From: Salaquimonas sp.
GTDB taxonomy: Bacteria; Pseudomonadota; Alphaproteobacteria; Rhizobiales; Rhizobiaceae
Direction of reading: 5' to 3'
NCBI GenBank assembly: GCA_028289365.1
Contig: JANQQM010000056.1
Span: 1-32,072, forward strand
DNA: 32,072 nucleotides
A model generated the notes under the pieces. It ran no database searches, was not told where the DNA came from, and saw nothing but the letters and a program-made list of their open reading frames with translations. The position numbers and the translations under genes were made by a program. Shown here one piece after another: positions 18,036-26,525 of this stretch (within the stretch, counting starts at the first letter, position 1; each line of letters begins with the position of its first letter).

Positions 18036-18976
18036 GCCGCATATTGGTTGCAGTTACTGGGTGGGACGTGGAGCCCTGGCTTGCCGCGCTGAGGCAAGCC
18101 GCCCCGGAACGGGAGTTTGTGACCGAGGCTGACGGTGCAGACGATCCCTCAATCAAATATGCCGTTGTATGGAATCAGCACCGTGGGTCCCTGTCCTCGC
18201 TTCCCAATCTTGAAATGATTTTTTCCATGGGCGCGGGCGTTGATCATGTCCTGAACGACACATCGCTGCCGGATGTTCCGATTGTCAGAATAGTGTCGCC
18301 TGATCTGACCATGCGGATGAGCGAATATGTGGTTTGGCAGGTGCTCGACCATTTCCGGAACGGGCCTGCCTACCGCTCCCAACAGAACGAAGGGATATGG
18401 CGGGAACTTCCACAGCCCGCGGCGAATGCGGTGACGGTCGGGATTGTCGGTCTGGGCGTGCTCGGCATGGATGCCGCGCGAATATTGCGCTCTATCGGGT
18501 TTTCAGTCTGCGGGTGGAGCAGAACGCAAAAACTGATTGACGGTATTGCGTGCTTCAGTGGCGATACCGGTTTAAAACAGCTTCTTTCCCAAAGCGATAT
18601 CATTGTCGTTCTCTTGCCTCTGACGTCAAAAACAAAGGGGCTGATCAATCGCGAATTCCTGGACTCGATGAAGCAAGAAACGCCAATCGGTGGTCCGGTG
18701 CTGATCAATGCGGGGCGAGGCGGATTGCAAATTGAAGCAGATATTCTGGCGGCGCTGAACAATGGCCGGCTGATGGCTGCAAGCCTTGACGTATTCGAGG
18801 CCGAGCCGCTGGATCAGAACAGCCCGCTTTGGCACCATCCCGCGGTTACGGTGACGCCGCATATTGCAGCAAGTTCCGAACCAACCGTGCTTGCTGCCGA
18901 GATTATCCGCCAGATGGATAGGTTCGAAAATGGGGAAGTGCCGAGAGGCGTGGTGGATCGTGAATCGGGTTATTGA
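18032..18976 (+). CDS. ghrA: D-2-hydroxyacid dehydrogenase, glyoxylate/hydroxypyruvate reductase A type
   Basis: NAD(P)-dependent enzyme of 314 residues that interconverts 2-oxo acids and D-2-hydroxy acids; GhrA homologues reduce glyoxylate and hydroxypyruvate. The N-terminal substrate lobe contains FSMGAGVDHVL. The Rossmann motif is GIVGLGVLG at about 137-145. The catalytic set is R229 (INAGRGG), E258 (FEAEPL) and H277 (TPHIAA), all present. GTG starts within the last codons of yejF (GTGA), so it is translationally coupled to the transporter. The natural substrate is not shown. The link to peptide uptake is unusual; the gene may simply use the operon promoter. The symbol is by subfamily resemblance. 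Confidence 0.85.
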   Translation: MSRILVAVTGWDVEPWLAALRQAAPEREFVTEADGADDPSIKYAVVWNQHRGSLSSLPNLEMIFSMGAGVDHVLNDTSLPDVPIVRIVSPDLTMRMSEYVVWQVLDHFRNGPAYRSQQNEGIWRELPQPAANAVTVGIVGLGVLGMDAARILRSIGFSVCGWSRTQKLIDGIACFSGDTGLKQLLSQSDIIVVLLPLTSKTKGLINREFLDSMKQETPIGGPVLINAGRGGLQIEADILAALNNGRLMAASLDVFEAEPLDQNSPLWHHPAVTVTPHIAASSEPTVLAAEIIRQMDRFENGEVPRGVVDRESGY

Positions 18977-18981
18977 CCGCT

Positions 18982-19860
18982 TCAGGGCCTGACAAACCCG
19001 GATGGCTGCGAGAAGAATTGGGCGATCCGGCCAAGTGCGGGAATAAGTGGTTCGCTGATTACATCCATGGTGTAGCCATTGGCATGGAGAATCTGTCCAT
19101 TTCCTTCGACGATGGCGACATGCCCAGGCCAGAATATGAGATCGCCGCGCTCGAGATTTTCGTAATGTTCTCCCGGCTCAATCAATGTACCGATTTCTGC
19201 AAATTGCATGTCCGTATCTCTGGGAATGCTGATGCCGCACATGCGCATCGCCAGTTGCACAAGGCCGGAACAATCCAGCCCCAACCCGGTCGTTCCGCCC
19301 CAGAGATAGGGTGTGCCAATGAATTTTTCGGACACTGCAACATAGTCACTATCAAATTGCGAAATCGACCGCAGATGGCAGGCGACCAATGCCTCGCCAT
19401 TTTCCTGGATCAGATATTCGGTGCCCCGGACCGATTCCCGGCCTACTGACTTGATCGCAGATCCCATCGACAGATTATTGACGGCCGGAAACTTCATGTC
19501 CGGTGCCGGATAGGAATAAGTTCGCGGAACACACACAATGTGGGTTGGTACAGTTTCGCCGGCCGTCAATGCGTCATCTGATGTCCAGCCCACATAACCA
19601 TCGCGCAAGGCCTTGATCCAGGCCCAGTCTTCCCTGCGCTCATAAATGATCACGCGCTCGCCAAGCAATAATTGCGTATCAATACCGCAATCTAGTGCCG
19701 GTTCGCGGCGCAAATCACACCATGGCGCAGTGACATGGGCCGACGATCCCTCCACATAATTGTGGGCCTTGACCTTGCCCTTCAGCGCGATGTCGGCAAT
19801 TTCAGCGCTCCAGGCATTCAACCGTTTGTCAAGTGGATCAATTACCGGACGGTCAGCCAT
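18982..19860 (-). CDS. SH3-NlpC/P60 peptidase, probable cytoplasmic murein-peptide endopeptidase
   Basis: Cysteine peptidase of 292 residues. The N-terminal half holds bacterial SH3-like sequence (about 42-100, with DLRREP and GYVGW). The C-terminal NlpC/P60 domain has GLDCSGL with catalytic C197, GHVAIV with H247, and HANG with H259, and a conserved PYLWGG before the cysteine. This arrangement resembles Bacillus YkfC and Lysinibacillus dipeptidyl-peptidase VI, which cut gamma-D-Glu-diaminopimelate bonds of murein peptides with a free N-terminal L-Ala. No signal peptide or membrane segment is visible, so it should act in the cytoplasm. The ATG at 19860 is chosen: it lies 4 bases after the marR stop and has GAGG close by. 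A longer frame from 19929 would overlap marR and looks less likely. It is convergent with ghrA (5 bases). Confidence 0.85.
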   Translation of the reverse strand: MADRPVIDPLDKRLNAWSAEIADIALKGKVKAHNYVEGSSAHVTAPWCDLRREPALDCGIDTQLLLGERVIIYERREDWAWIKALRDGYVGWTSDDALTAGETVPTHIVCVPRTYSYPAPDMKFPAVNNLSMGSAIKSVGRESVRGTEYLIQENGEALVACHLRSISQFDSDYVAVSEKFIGTPYLWGGTTGLGLDCSGLVQLAMRMCGISIPRDTDMQFAEIGTLIEPGEHYENLERGDLIFWPGHVAIVEGNGQILHANGYTMDVISEPLIPALGRIAQFFSQPSGFVRP

Positions 19861-19864
19861 TACC

Positions 19865-20209
19865 TCATATCTTTTCTGCCTGGACGGAAACAAGATCGGC
19901 GAATTGCTCGAGGAAAAGCGCGCCTTCAACCGTGCGCTGAATGATCACGTTGCGACGATCACGATCATCCCGCTTTCGTTTCAGCAGTTCCATTCTTCCC
20001 ATCGTATCAAGTGCGCGAGTAATCACCGGCTTGGTAACGTCTAGCTTGGCCGCCAGACCGCGAACCGTGTGCGGCGGCGGCTCCAGATAGACCGTCAACA
20101 ATATGGTCATCTGGCGGGTCGTCAGATCAGGCTTGTTGTCCAGCACCAAGGCGAGCGAAACCTCCTGCCACAGTTTCAGCGCCTGCTCTGTACGCAATAC
20201 AATCGCCAC
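19865..20209 (-). CDS. Short MarR-family winged-helix regulator
   Basis: Likely dimeric DNA-binding regulator of 114 residues, shorter than the usual 140-150. The helix-turn-helix is at about 47-70 (VRGLAAKLDVTKPVITRALD) and the wing at about 78-92 with the typical RDDRDRRNV. The long N- and C-terminal dimerisation helices are reduced. The start is GTG at 20209 with GGAG 6 bases upstream; an in-frame stop further upstream excludes a longer ATG form. The gene lies 4 bases before the NlpC/P60 gene and 104 bases after the aminopeptidase gene on the same strand, so it may regulate this group. Ligand and targets are unknown. Confidence 0.85.
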   Translation of the reverse strand: MAIVLRTEQALKLWQEVSLALVLDNKPDLTTRQMTILLTVYLEPPPHTVRGLAAKLDVTKPVITRALDTMGRMELLKRKRDDRDRRNVIIQRTVEGALFLEQFADLVSVQAEKI

Positions 20210-20313
20210 CTTGTTCTCCGTCAGCTTGACCAGTATGGCGGTTTCGTTTCGTTACCGTATCATTTAGCCATCAGTTGAGAGAATGTGCAAGGTCGCGGCC
20301 GGAATTACCGGTA

Positions 20314-21687
20314 TCAACGTGGATAGCGCTTTGTCAGAACCTGATGAATTGCGCGAATCGCAAAAGCTTCTCCACCGACCGGGCCCCATGGTTTAGCCGT
20401 ATTGTTCCAGGCAAAAATATCGAAGTGTGCCCAGCAGCCGGCCTTTTCAACGAAACGCTCGAGAAACAATGCTGCCATGATCGCGCCGGCATAGCCGCCC
20501 TTGCCGATATGGTTGATGTCGGCAATTTCCGAAGACAAGCCGGAGCGATAGCCCTGCCATAGCGGCAGGCGCCACATCGGATCATATTGCCGTTTGCCGG
20601 CTTGCGACAATTCATTTGCAAAAGCATCCTTGTTGCAGAACATTGCAGGCAAATCGGTACCCAACGCCACGCGGGCAGCACCGGTAAGCGTTGCCATGTC
20701 AATCATGATCTCGGGCGTTTCCTCATCGCCAAGAACCAGCGCATCGCCCAGAACCAACCGGCCTTCGGCGTCTGTATTGCCAATCTCGACGGTTATGCCC
20801 TTCCGGCTAACAAGCACATCTCCCGGACGAAACGCATTGCCTGATATCGAATTTTCGACCGCAGCAATAATGACCCGCAAGCGCACTGGCAATTTCGATG
20901 ACATGACCATGTGGGCAAGTGCGAGGACATTTGCCGCGCCGCCCATGTCCTTTTTCATCAGTGCCATGGAGGAGCCCGGTTTGATATTCAAACCTCCGGT
21001 ATCGAAACAGACCCCCTTGCCAACCAGGGTGATCTTTGGGTGGTTTGCTGAACCCCATTTCAGATCGACAATCCGCGGAGGTGAAACGCTGGCCCGGCCG
21101 ACGGCATGAACCATCGGAAAATTTTTCTTCAAGAGATCGTCACCGCGTACGGCAGTGACGCGTGCGCCATGGCGTTTAGCCAGCTGGCGGATTTCGTCCT
21201 CCAGCTCGGCAGGTCCGAGATCGCTGGTTGGCGTATTTATCAAGTCGCGCGCGTAATTGACCGCCTCGACCTCGCTGATGATCCTCGGCAGATCGACACC
21301 TTTTGGCGAAATCAGTCGGGCGCCGGTTTCCTCTTTTTTTCGATATTTATCAAACCGATAGGCGCCCAACAAAAACCCCAAACTGGAAAGACCGGGATCC
21401 GGAACATCACCCGCAAGATACCAGTCACCGGCGGGCAGAGATCGGGCAAGACGACCAGCCAGCATCGGATTTGCGTTAGTACCCAAGCCGAACAGGGCAC
21501 AGCCAATGCGGCCATCAGCCTCCGGAACCAGGCATAGTTCGCCGCTTTTAGCGGCAAAACCGGTCGACTTGATCCAGGCAGGGGCAATGTCCGGTAATTC
21601 AGCGGGTAGTTTTTTCAGGGATTTTGACTGGAGCAAATAGACGGGGGTTCCGCCGGACTTCTTTCTTGAAAGTGCGCCTACACGCAT
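20314..21687 (-). CDS. M17 family leucyl aminopeptidase
   Basis: Two-metal cytoplasmic aminopeptidase that removes N-terminal residues from peptides. The 457-residue protein has a divergent N-terminal domain (1-150) and the M17 catalytic domain. Motifs seen are VGKGVCFDTGG (222-232, metal ligand D229), MKKDMGG with D247, and NTDAEGRL (304-311) with D306, E308 and the bicarbonate-site R310. This signature is diagnostic of the family. It is the first of three minus-strand genes (aminopeptidase, MarR, NlpC/P60). Activity on small peptides fits a role beside a peptide importer. It is divergent from tadD, with 152 bases between the start codons. Confidence 0.93.
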   Translation of the reverse strand: MRVGALSRKKSGGTPVYLLQSKSLKKLPAELPDIAPAWIKSTGFAAKSGELCLVPEADGRIGCALFGLGTNANPMLAGRLARSLPAGDWYLAGDVPDPGLSSLGFLLGAYRFDKYRKKEETGARLISPKGVDLPRIISEVEAVNYARDLINTPTSDLGPAELEDEIRQLAKRHGARVTAVRGDDLLKKNFPMVHAVGRASVSPPRIVDLKWGSANHPKITLVGKGVCFDTGGLNIKPGSSMALMKKDMGGAANVLALAHMVMSSKLPVRLRVIIAAVENSISGNAFRPGDVLVSRKGITVEIGNTDAEGRLVLGDALVLGDEETPEIMIDMATLTGAARVALGTDLPAMFCNKDAFANELSQAGKRQYDPMWRLPLWQGYRSGLSSEIADINHIGKGGYAGAIMAALFLERFVEKAGCWAHFDIFAWNNTAKPWGPVGGEAFAIRAIHQVLTKRYPR

Positions 21688-21742
21688 AACGACCTCATCG
21701 GCTTAATAATTTTGGCAACAAGTTGACCAAGTCAGGGCAAGA

Positions 21743-21763
21743 TTAACCAAGCATTAGGGTTAA
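21743..21763 (+). promoter_or_regulatory. Candidate CtrA-like site upstream of tadD
   Basis: TTAA, seven bases, then TTAG (21743-21757) is close to the CtrA box TTAA-N7-TTAA. The same stretch is an inverted repeat, TTAACC at 21743-21748 and GGTTAA at 21758-21763. It lies about 77-97 bases before the tadD ATG, in the divergent region between the aminopeptidase and tadD. Motif resemblance only. Confidence 0.35.
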
Positions 21764-21839
21764 CAGTTTACTTATTTATCCATGGGCGGGCTGATTGTCT
21801 GCCCTTGTTTCGTAATTTCCATGCGCTCAGGGTTTTGAC

Positions 21840-22637
21840 ATGAAATCAATTCGGCTTCCACGCAAATCAATCGCAATTCCCCTCGTTGTGAGCGCTGCGA
21901 TAGCTGTTTCGTCCTGTGCGACCGACCCTCGTACCACTGGTTCGGTGAGATCAGGCAATGTCGATACTTCTTCCCTTGCGCAGATGTCTGTTCCGCAGAT
22001 CAATGCGCAGATCCGGAAGTATTCTGAAAGCTATGCCAAAAGCCCAACAGACAAGCGCATTGGCTTGACCTATGCGACCTTGCTTCGGATGTCCGGCAAG
22101 GATACGCAGGCATTGGCCGTGGTGCGCAAACTGGTCATTCACCACCCTGAAGACAATCAAATTCTCACAGCCTATGCAAAGGCGCTGGCAGCGACCGGAA
22201 ACCTGAAACAGGCGCTGGGCGCTATCGAAAAGGCACAGCGCCCCGAGCAACCCGACTGGCAGCTACTTTCTGCAAAGGGTGCCATTCTCGATCAGTTAAA
22301 CCGGTCGGATGACGCCAGGGTACAATATCGCCAGGCATTGGATATCAAACCCAATGAGCCGACGGTATTGTCAAATCTGGGCATGTCCTATGTCTTGAGC
22401 AATGATTTGCCTGCCGCGGAGACCTATCTGCGCAAGGCAATCGCACAGCCTGGCGCTGATAGCCGGGTGCGCCAGAACCTTGCCCTTGTGGTTGGATTGC
22501 AAGGCCGGTTCGAGGAGGCAGAACAGATTGCAGCTGCCGAATTGCAGGAGGGTGAGGCAAAGGCCAATGTCGCCTATCTACGCTCCATGCTGTCGCAGCA
22601 AAATGCCTGGAACGCGCTGAAAAAAGAAGACGGCTAA
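21840..22637 (+). CDS. tadD: Tad pilus assembly lipoprotein TadD (TPR protein)
   Basis: Predicted outer-membrane lipoprotein of 265 residues; TadD acts as a pilotin-like helper for the secretin of Flp/Tad pili. The signal peptide ends in the lipobox VSSC with Cys26 as the lipidation site. Residues about 75-240 contain tetratricopeptide repeats (for example the segments around LTYATLLRMSGKDTQAL, AYAKALAATGNLKQAL and SNLGMSYVLSNDLPAAE). It is on the plus strand and convergent with the end of the cpa/tad operon, so it needs its own promoter, probably in the region with the TTAACC inverted repeat. The name rests on the TPR lipoprotein architecture plus location. Confidence 0.9.
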   Translation: MKSIRLPRKSIAIPLVVSAAIAVSSCATDPRTTGSVRSGNVDTSSLAQMSVPQINAQIRKYSESYAKSPTDKRIGLTYATLLRMSGKDTQALAVVRKLVIHHPEDNQILTAYAKALAATGNLKQALGAIEKAQRPEQPDWQLLSAKGAILDQLNRSDDARVQYRQALDIKPNEPTVLSNLGMSYVLSNDLPAAETYLRKAIAQPGADSRVRQNLALVVGLQGRFEEAEQIAAAELQEGEAKANVAYLRSMLSQQNAWNALKKEDG

Positions 22638-22977
22638 ACAAACTAGCCATCAAGCCAACACCTCTTAAAACATCCGTACCGGAATGATCCTCTGGGCTTG
22701 ACTCTTCCCGGGGGATTTTTGCCGCCGATCTCAGTTGTGTTAGTAAGACGACGAATTATCTGCTGTTGTGTGAAGTTTATTGGCGGATGCAGTGGTTTGG
22801 CCCGGAGCAGAGCGGCAGATATCCCGACGAAAATTTCGTACAGCAAACCAGGCAGTCTACAAGTGAGGAATATCAAGGGCAGCGTCCTGATCAGACCTGC
22901 TGCGTTACCGGCAGCAGGACATTGATCCATTGGCCCTTACAATACTGAACTTTTGTAGAATTGTGCCAGCGAAGGCC
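22638..22977. other. 340-base region without a convincing gene
   Basis: Lies between the convergent tadD and tadC stops. It holds a likely tadD terminator (22689-22720) and, further on, a strong inverted repeat (CCTGCTGC at 22896-22903, GCAGCAGG at 22911-22918) with a 7-base loop and no T tract. Short open frames on both strands have no recognisable similarity or coding character. It could be the remnant of a lost gene. Confidence 0.6.
22689..22720 (+). terminator. Probable intrinsic terminator of tadD
   Basis: CCTCTGGG (22689-22696) pairs with CCCGGGGG (22707-22714), 8 pairs including two G-U, with a 10-base loop, followed by ATTTTT. It lies 52 bases after the tadD stop. The loop is long and the T tract short, so this is a moderate call. 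Confidence 0.5.
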
Positions 22978-23961
22978 TTAGCGCATCGCGAAGATCTGGA
23001 TCATTGCCGGACCCATGATCACCGCAAACAGTACCGGCAGGAAGAACACGATCATCGGCACGGTCAGTTTGGGCGGCAGGGCTGCAGCTTTCTTTTCAGC
23101 CTCTGCCATGCGCATATCCCGGCTTTCCTGGGACAGGACACGCAGGGCCGTACCGAGCGGCGTACCGTATCGTTCGGCCTGGATAAGCGCCATACAAACA
23201 GATTTCACGCCATCAATGCCGGTTCTGTTGGCGAGGTTTTCGAAAGCGTGTTTGCGTTCCTGGAGATATGAAAGCTCTGCATTGGTCAGGACCAGTTCTT
23301 CTGCTAGTTGCGGCGACTGTAGGCCGATCTCCACAGCAACCTTGCGGAAGGCCGCTTCAAGCGACATGCCGGATTCCACGCAGATCAGCATCAGGTCAAG
23401 TGCATCCGGCCAGGCGCGCCTGATCGAAAGCTGGCGCTTGGCAATGACGTTCTTGATGAACATATTTGGTGCGTAGAAACCCGCATAGGCGATGAAACAT
23501 ACGATGGTGATCTTGATCATGAACGGTCTTTCCATGTCGGAAATACCAAACACGTAGATCAGGGCAGCCACGAATGCGATCGCCGGCAAGACAAGACGGA
23601 AAAACAGGAACACGTAGATGTGGGATTGCTTGCGGTAACCCGCCATTTTGAGGTTTGAGAATGTGTTCTCGTCGGCCAGTGCCTTGCGCAGGTTGAGCTT
23701 GTCGACCATATCCTGCATCATGCCGCCGGATTGGTGGCGCAGCGTGGCCTTGTCGGCTTTCTTCTGACCCATCATCGACATCTTGGCGCGTTCACGGGCG
23801 CGGATTTTCTCGCGCTCTATCGCAACGCTTTTCATCCGTGAACCAAGTTCGTCACGGGCCAGCAGGGGCATGGCAGCCGTGATGATGGAGGCAAAGACCG
23901 CGATGGCGGCCAGGATTGCCAGCATGTTTCTGGGCTCGAAGAAGAAGAATATTTGTTCCAT
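22978..23961 (-). CDS. tadC: Tad pilus inner-membrane platform protein TadC
   Basis: Type II secretion F-domain protein of 327 residues that forms the inner-membrane assembly platform with TadB. Membrane segments are seen at about 12-33, 115-138, 147-168 and 297-322. A basic, Met-rich cytoplasmic stretch lies between the first two. The T2SSF domain is at about 185-318, with PDALDLMLICVESGMSLEAAF and the conserved ERYGTPLGTALRVLS. It starts 15 bases after the tadB stop and is the last gene of the cpaB-to-tadC unit. Confidence 0.94.
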   Translation of the reverse strand: MEQIFFFFEPRNMLAILAAIAVFASIITAAMPLLARDELGSRMKSVAIEREKIRARERAKMSMMGQKKADKATLRHQSGGMMQDMVDKLNLRKALADENTFSNLKMAGYRKQSHIYVFLFFRLVLPAIAFVAALIYVFGISDMERPFMIKITIVCFIAYAGFYAPNMFIKNVIAKRQLSIRRAWPDALDLMLICVESGMSLEAAFRKVAVEIGLQSPQLAEELVLTNAELSYLQERKHAFENLANRTGIDGVKSVCMALIQAERYGTPLGTALRVLSQESRDMRMAEAEKKAAALPPKLTVPMIVFFLPVLFAVIMGPAMIQIFAMR

Positions 23962-23976
23962 GTTTCGGGCCGCTCT

Positions 23977-24978
23977 CTAGAAGTCGAAACTGATCATTTT
24001 TTTCATCACATAAATGCCCATTGCCATCCACAAGGCCGAGCAAACCAGAATGATGTGTCCGGTAGGATGTTGGAACAGGATCTTTATGTAATCGGGCGTG
24101 GTGATGTAAACGAGGAATGCAACAAGAAATGGCAGCGCGCCGATAATGCCCGCGGAAGCCTTGGCCTCTGCCGACATCGCGCTGATCTTCTGCTTCATTT
24201 TCTTGCGGTCACGAAGCACGTTGGAGAGGTTTCCCAGCGCCTCGGAGAGATTGCCGCCCGCTGCCTGCTGGATCGAGATCACGATTGCAAAGAAATTTGC
24301 TTCCGCAAGCGGAACATTGTCGTATAGCTTGATCACGGCTTCCGACATTGGCAGTCCCATTTGCTGCGCCTCAATTATCCTTTCGAATTCGGTCGAAATC
24401 GGCTGCTTCGCTTCCGTGGCTACGATGTTGAAACATTCATTTACCGGCAGACCTGCGCGAACACCGCGGACAATCACATCAACGGCGTTGGGAAATTCCT
24501 CAAGAAACTTATTGAACCGGCGCTTTCGCATTTTCGAGACTGTCCAGCGCGGTACACCAACGCCGCCAATGAAGGCAGCTCCACCGGCACCCAGCAAAGG
24601 CGCCCCGGCGAGGAATGCGACCAAACCAAAGAGCAAACCGCTGAAGATCGACAGGATAATGAACTGGTTCATCGTCAAGGACAGGCCGGCCTGCGCCATC
24701 TGTTTCTTGATGCCTATCGATTTCTTTTGCTTTTCCTTCTGCTTGTCCTCGAGTTCCTTCAGTGAATCCTGAACGGTTTTGCGCCGCTTTGCGACGTCAT
24801 TGATTCTCGCCTGAGCGCTCGACTTGGCGACCACGTCGCGGTTATGAACCGATTTTACACGTTTCTCGGCGGCAACTTCACTTGAGACGCGATCGAACAT
24901 GAAGGCATAGATCAGCCCCGCCACCGCAAAGGTGGAGAGCCCGATGAAGGCGATCATTGTTGTGTCGAGCCCGAACAT
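23977..24978 (-). CDS. tadB: Tad pilus inner-membrane platform protein TadB
   Basis: Partner platform protein of 333 residues. The N-terminal membrane segment (about 8-28) is followed by a long charged, Lys/Glu-rich cytoplasmic region (30-92) that looks helical. Two segments lie near 105-146. The T2SSF domain is at about 160-290 with FPNAVDVIVRGVRAGLPVNECF and QQAAGGNLSEALGNLS, followed by two final membrane segments (about 275-293 and 308-326). Its ATG shares a base with the cpaF stop (TAATG), indicating translational coupling with the motor ATPase. Confidence 0.94.
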   Translation of the reverse strand: MFGLDTTMIAFIGLSTFAVAGLIYAFMFDRVSSEVAAEKRVKSVHNRDVVAKSSAQARINDVAKRRKTVQDSLKELEDKQKEKQKKSIGIKKQMAQAGLSLTMNQFIILSIFSGLLFGLVAFLAGAPLLGAGGAAFIGGVGVPRWTVSKMRKRRFNKFLEEFPNAVDVIVRGVRAGLPVNECFNIVATEAKQPISTEFERIIEAQQMGLPMSEAVIKLYDNVPLAEANFFAIVISIQQAAGGNLSEALGNLSNVLRDRKKMKQKISAMSAEAKASAGIIGALPFLVAFLVYITTPDYIKILFQHPTGHIILVCSALWMAMGIYVMKKMISFDF

Positions 24979-26453
24979 TACTGCATCTCCGCTTCCGTAT
25001 CGGCAGCAGCATCGAGTGCCTCAGCGAGCTTGACTTCTTCATTGAAATACCGGGCGCGTTCCCAGAATTTTGGCCGACCAATACCGGTCGATACGTGCTT
25101 GCCGAGGATGTTACCCTGGGCATCTTCTCCGTCCATCCGATAGATAAAGAGGTCCTGGGTAGTGATCACGTCTCCTTCCAGACCAATCACTTCGGTGACA
25201 TGGGTAATACGGCGTGAACCATCCCGCAGGCGGGTCGCCTGTACGATGACATCGACGGATCCGACAATAATCTCCCGGACGGTCTTGGCAGGAAGGTTAA
25301 AGCCACCCATCGCGATCATGGATTCAATCCTGTTGAGACATTCGCGCGGGCTGTTGGCGTGGATCGTACCCATTGAACCATCATGACCCGTGTTCATCGC
25401 CTGCAGGAGATCGAACACTTCGGGTCCGCGAACCTCACCAACGATAATCCGTTCCGGACGCATACGCAGGCAGTTCTTGACCAGATCCCGCATGGTAATC
25501 TCACCCTCGCCCTCCAGATTTGGCGGACGGGTTTCAAGCCGTACAACATGCGGCTGCTGTAATTGAAGTTCGGCTGAATCTTCGCAGGTGATGATGCGCT
25601 CATCGCCATCAATATAACGGGTCAAACAGTTCAACAGCGTTGTCTTACCGGAACCGGTGCCGCCGGAAATAACCACATTGCACCGCACCCGGCCGATGAT
25701 CTGCAATATCGTCGCGCCTTCCGGTGTGATCGAACCGAAGCGGACAAGTTGATCGAGAGTCAGTTTGTCCTTCTTGAACTTACGTATGGTAAGAGCGGGT
25801 CCGTCAATTGCGAGCGGTGGTGCGATAACGTTGACACGCGAGCCGTCTGCAAGGCGCGCGTCACAGATCGGGCTTGATTCATCGACACGCCTGCCGACCT
25901 GACTAACGATGCGCTGGCAGATATTCATAAGTTGCGCATTGTCGCGAAACCTGACGCCCGCGGCCCGAACCTTTCCCTCTACCTCGATATAGGAAGTCTT
26001 GGCGCCGTTGATCATGATGTCGGCGATGTCGTCACGCGCAAGCAGCGGTTCCAGCGGCCCGTAACCCAGAACGTCGTTACAAATGTCCTCGAGCAGGTCC
26101 TCCTGCTCGGAAATCGACATTGCGAGGTTCTTGATCGAGATGATGTCGTTGACGATGTCACGAATTTCCTCGCGTGCCGCCTCGCTGTCCATTTTCGAGA
26201 GCTGGCCGAGATCGATGGTGTCGATCAGCGCAGAAAACACGCTGGATTTCGTGTCGTAATATTCTTCGTTCTTTTCGGCTGAAACCGGATCTTCAGGTGT
26301 AGTCAGATCGGGAACGCGATCGATTTCCCGTTCGACCGCCACCGCGCCTGCGGCTACGGGTTCGGGTTTCGGTTCGCTAACACGAGTTTCAGACGGTGGG
26401 GTAGGCGTTGAAGCACTCGAACCGCCCTGACTGTCGCCTCTTTTACCAAACAT
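24978..26453 (-). CDS. cpaF: Tad pilus motor ATPase CpaF (TadA)
   Basis: Secretion ATPase of 491 residues that powers pilus extension, and probably retraction, as a cytoplasmic hexamer. Residues 1-65 are low-complexity (Pro/Ser/Glu/Val). Then comes the N-terminal CpaF domain with [12 protein letters not shown] and [16 protein letters not shown]. The ATPase core has Walker A GGTGSGKT (264-271), the acidic Asp-box region around [13 protein letters not shown] (285-297), Walker [10 protein letters not shown] (335-343) and the His box [13 protein letters not shown] (357-369). All catalytic elements are present. It lies 72 bases after cpaE; this gap contains a GTTAAC palindrome (26471-26476) but no obvious promoter or terminator. 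Confidence 0.96.
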   Translation of the reverse strand: MFGKRGDSQGGSSASTPTPPSETRVSEPKPEPVAAGAVAVEREIDRVPDLTTPEDPVSAEKNEEYYDTKSSVFSALIDTIDLGQLSKMDSEAAREEIRDIVNDIISIKNLAMSISEQEDLLEDICNDVLGYGPLEPLLARDDIADIMINGAKTSYIEVEGKVRAAGVRFRDNAQLMNICQRIVSQVGRRVDESSPICDARLADGSRVNVIAPPLAIDGPALTIRKFKKDKLTLDQLVRFGSITPEGATILQIIGRVRCNVVISGGTGSGKTTLLNCLTRYIDGDERIITCEDSAELQLQQPHVVRLETRPPNLEGEGEITMRDLVKNCLRMRPERIIVGEVRGPEVFDLLQAMNTGHDGSMGTIHANSPRECLNRIESMIAMGGFNLPAKTVREIIVGSVDVIVQATRLRDGSRRITHVTEVIGLEGDVITTQDLFIYRMDGEDAQGNILGKHVSTGIGRPKFWERARYFNEEVKLAEALDAAADTEAEMQ

Positions 26454-26525
26454 GGGTTCCTCGATACCTAGTTAACTTCTGTACGTGTTCGACCGACGAT
26501 TAAGTCCGACGGCGTCTGCAATCTG

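Noticed and set aside
22643-22930. Minus-strand open frame of 95 codons with an AAGGG near its ATG
   Set aside because: It has one hydrophobic stretch but no recognisable family, and it covers the likely tadD terminator. Coding is not supported.
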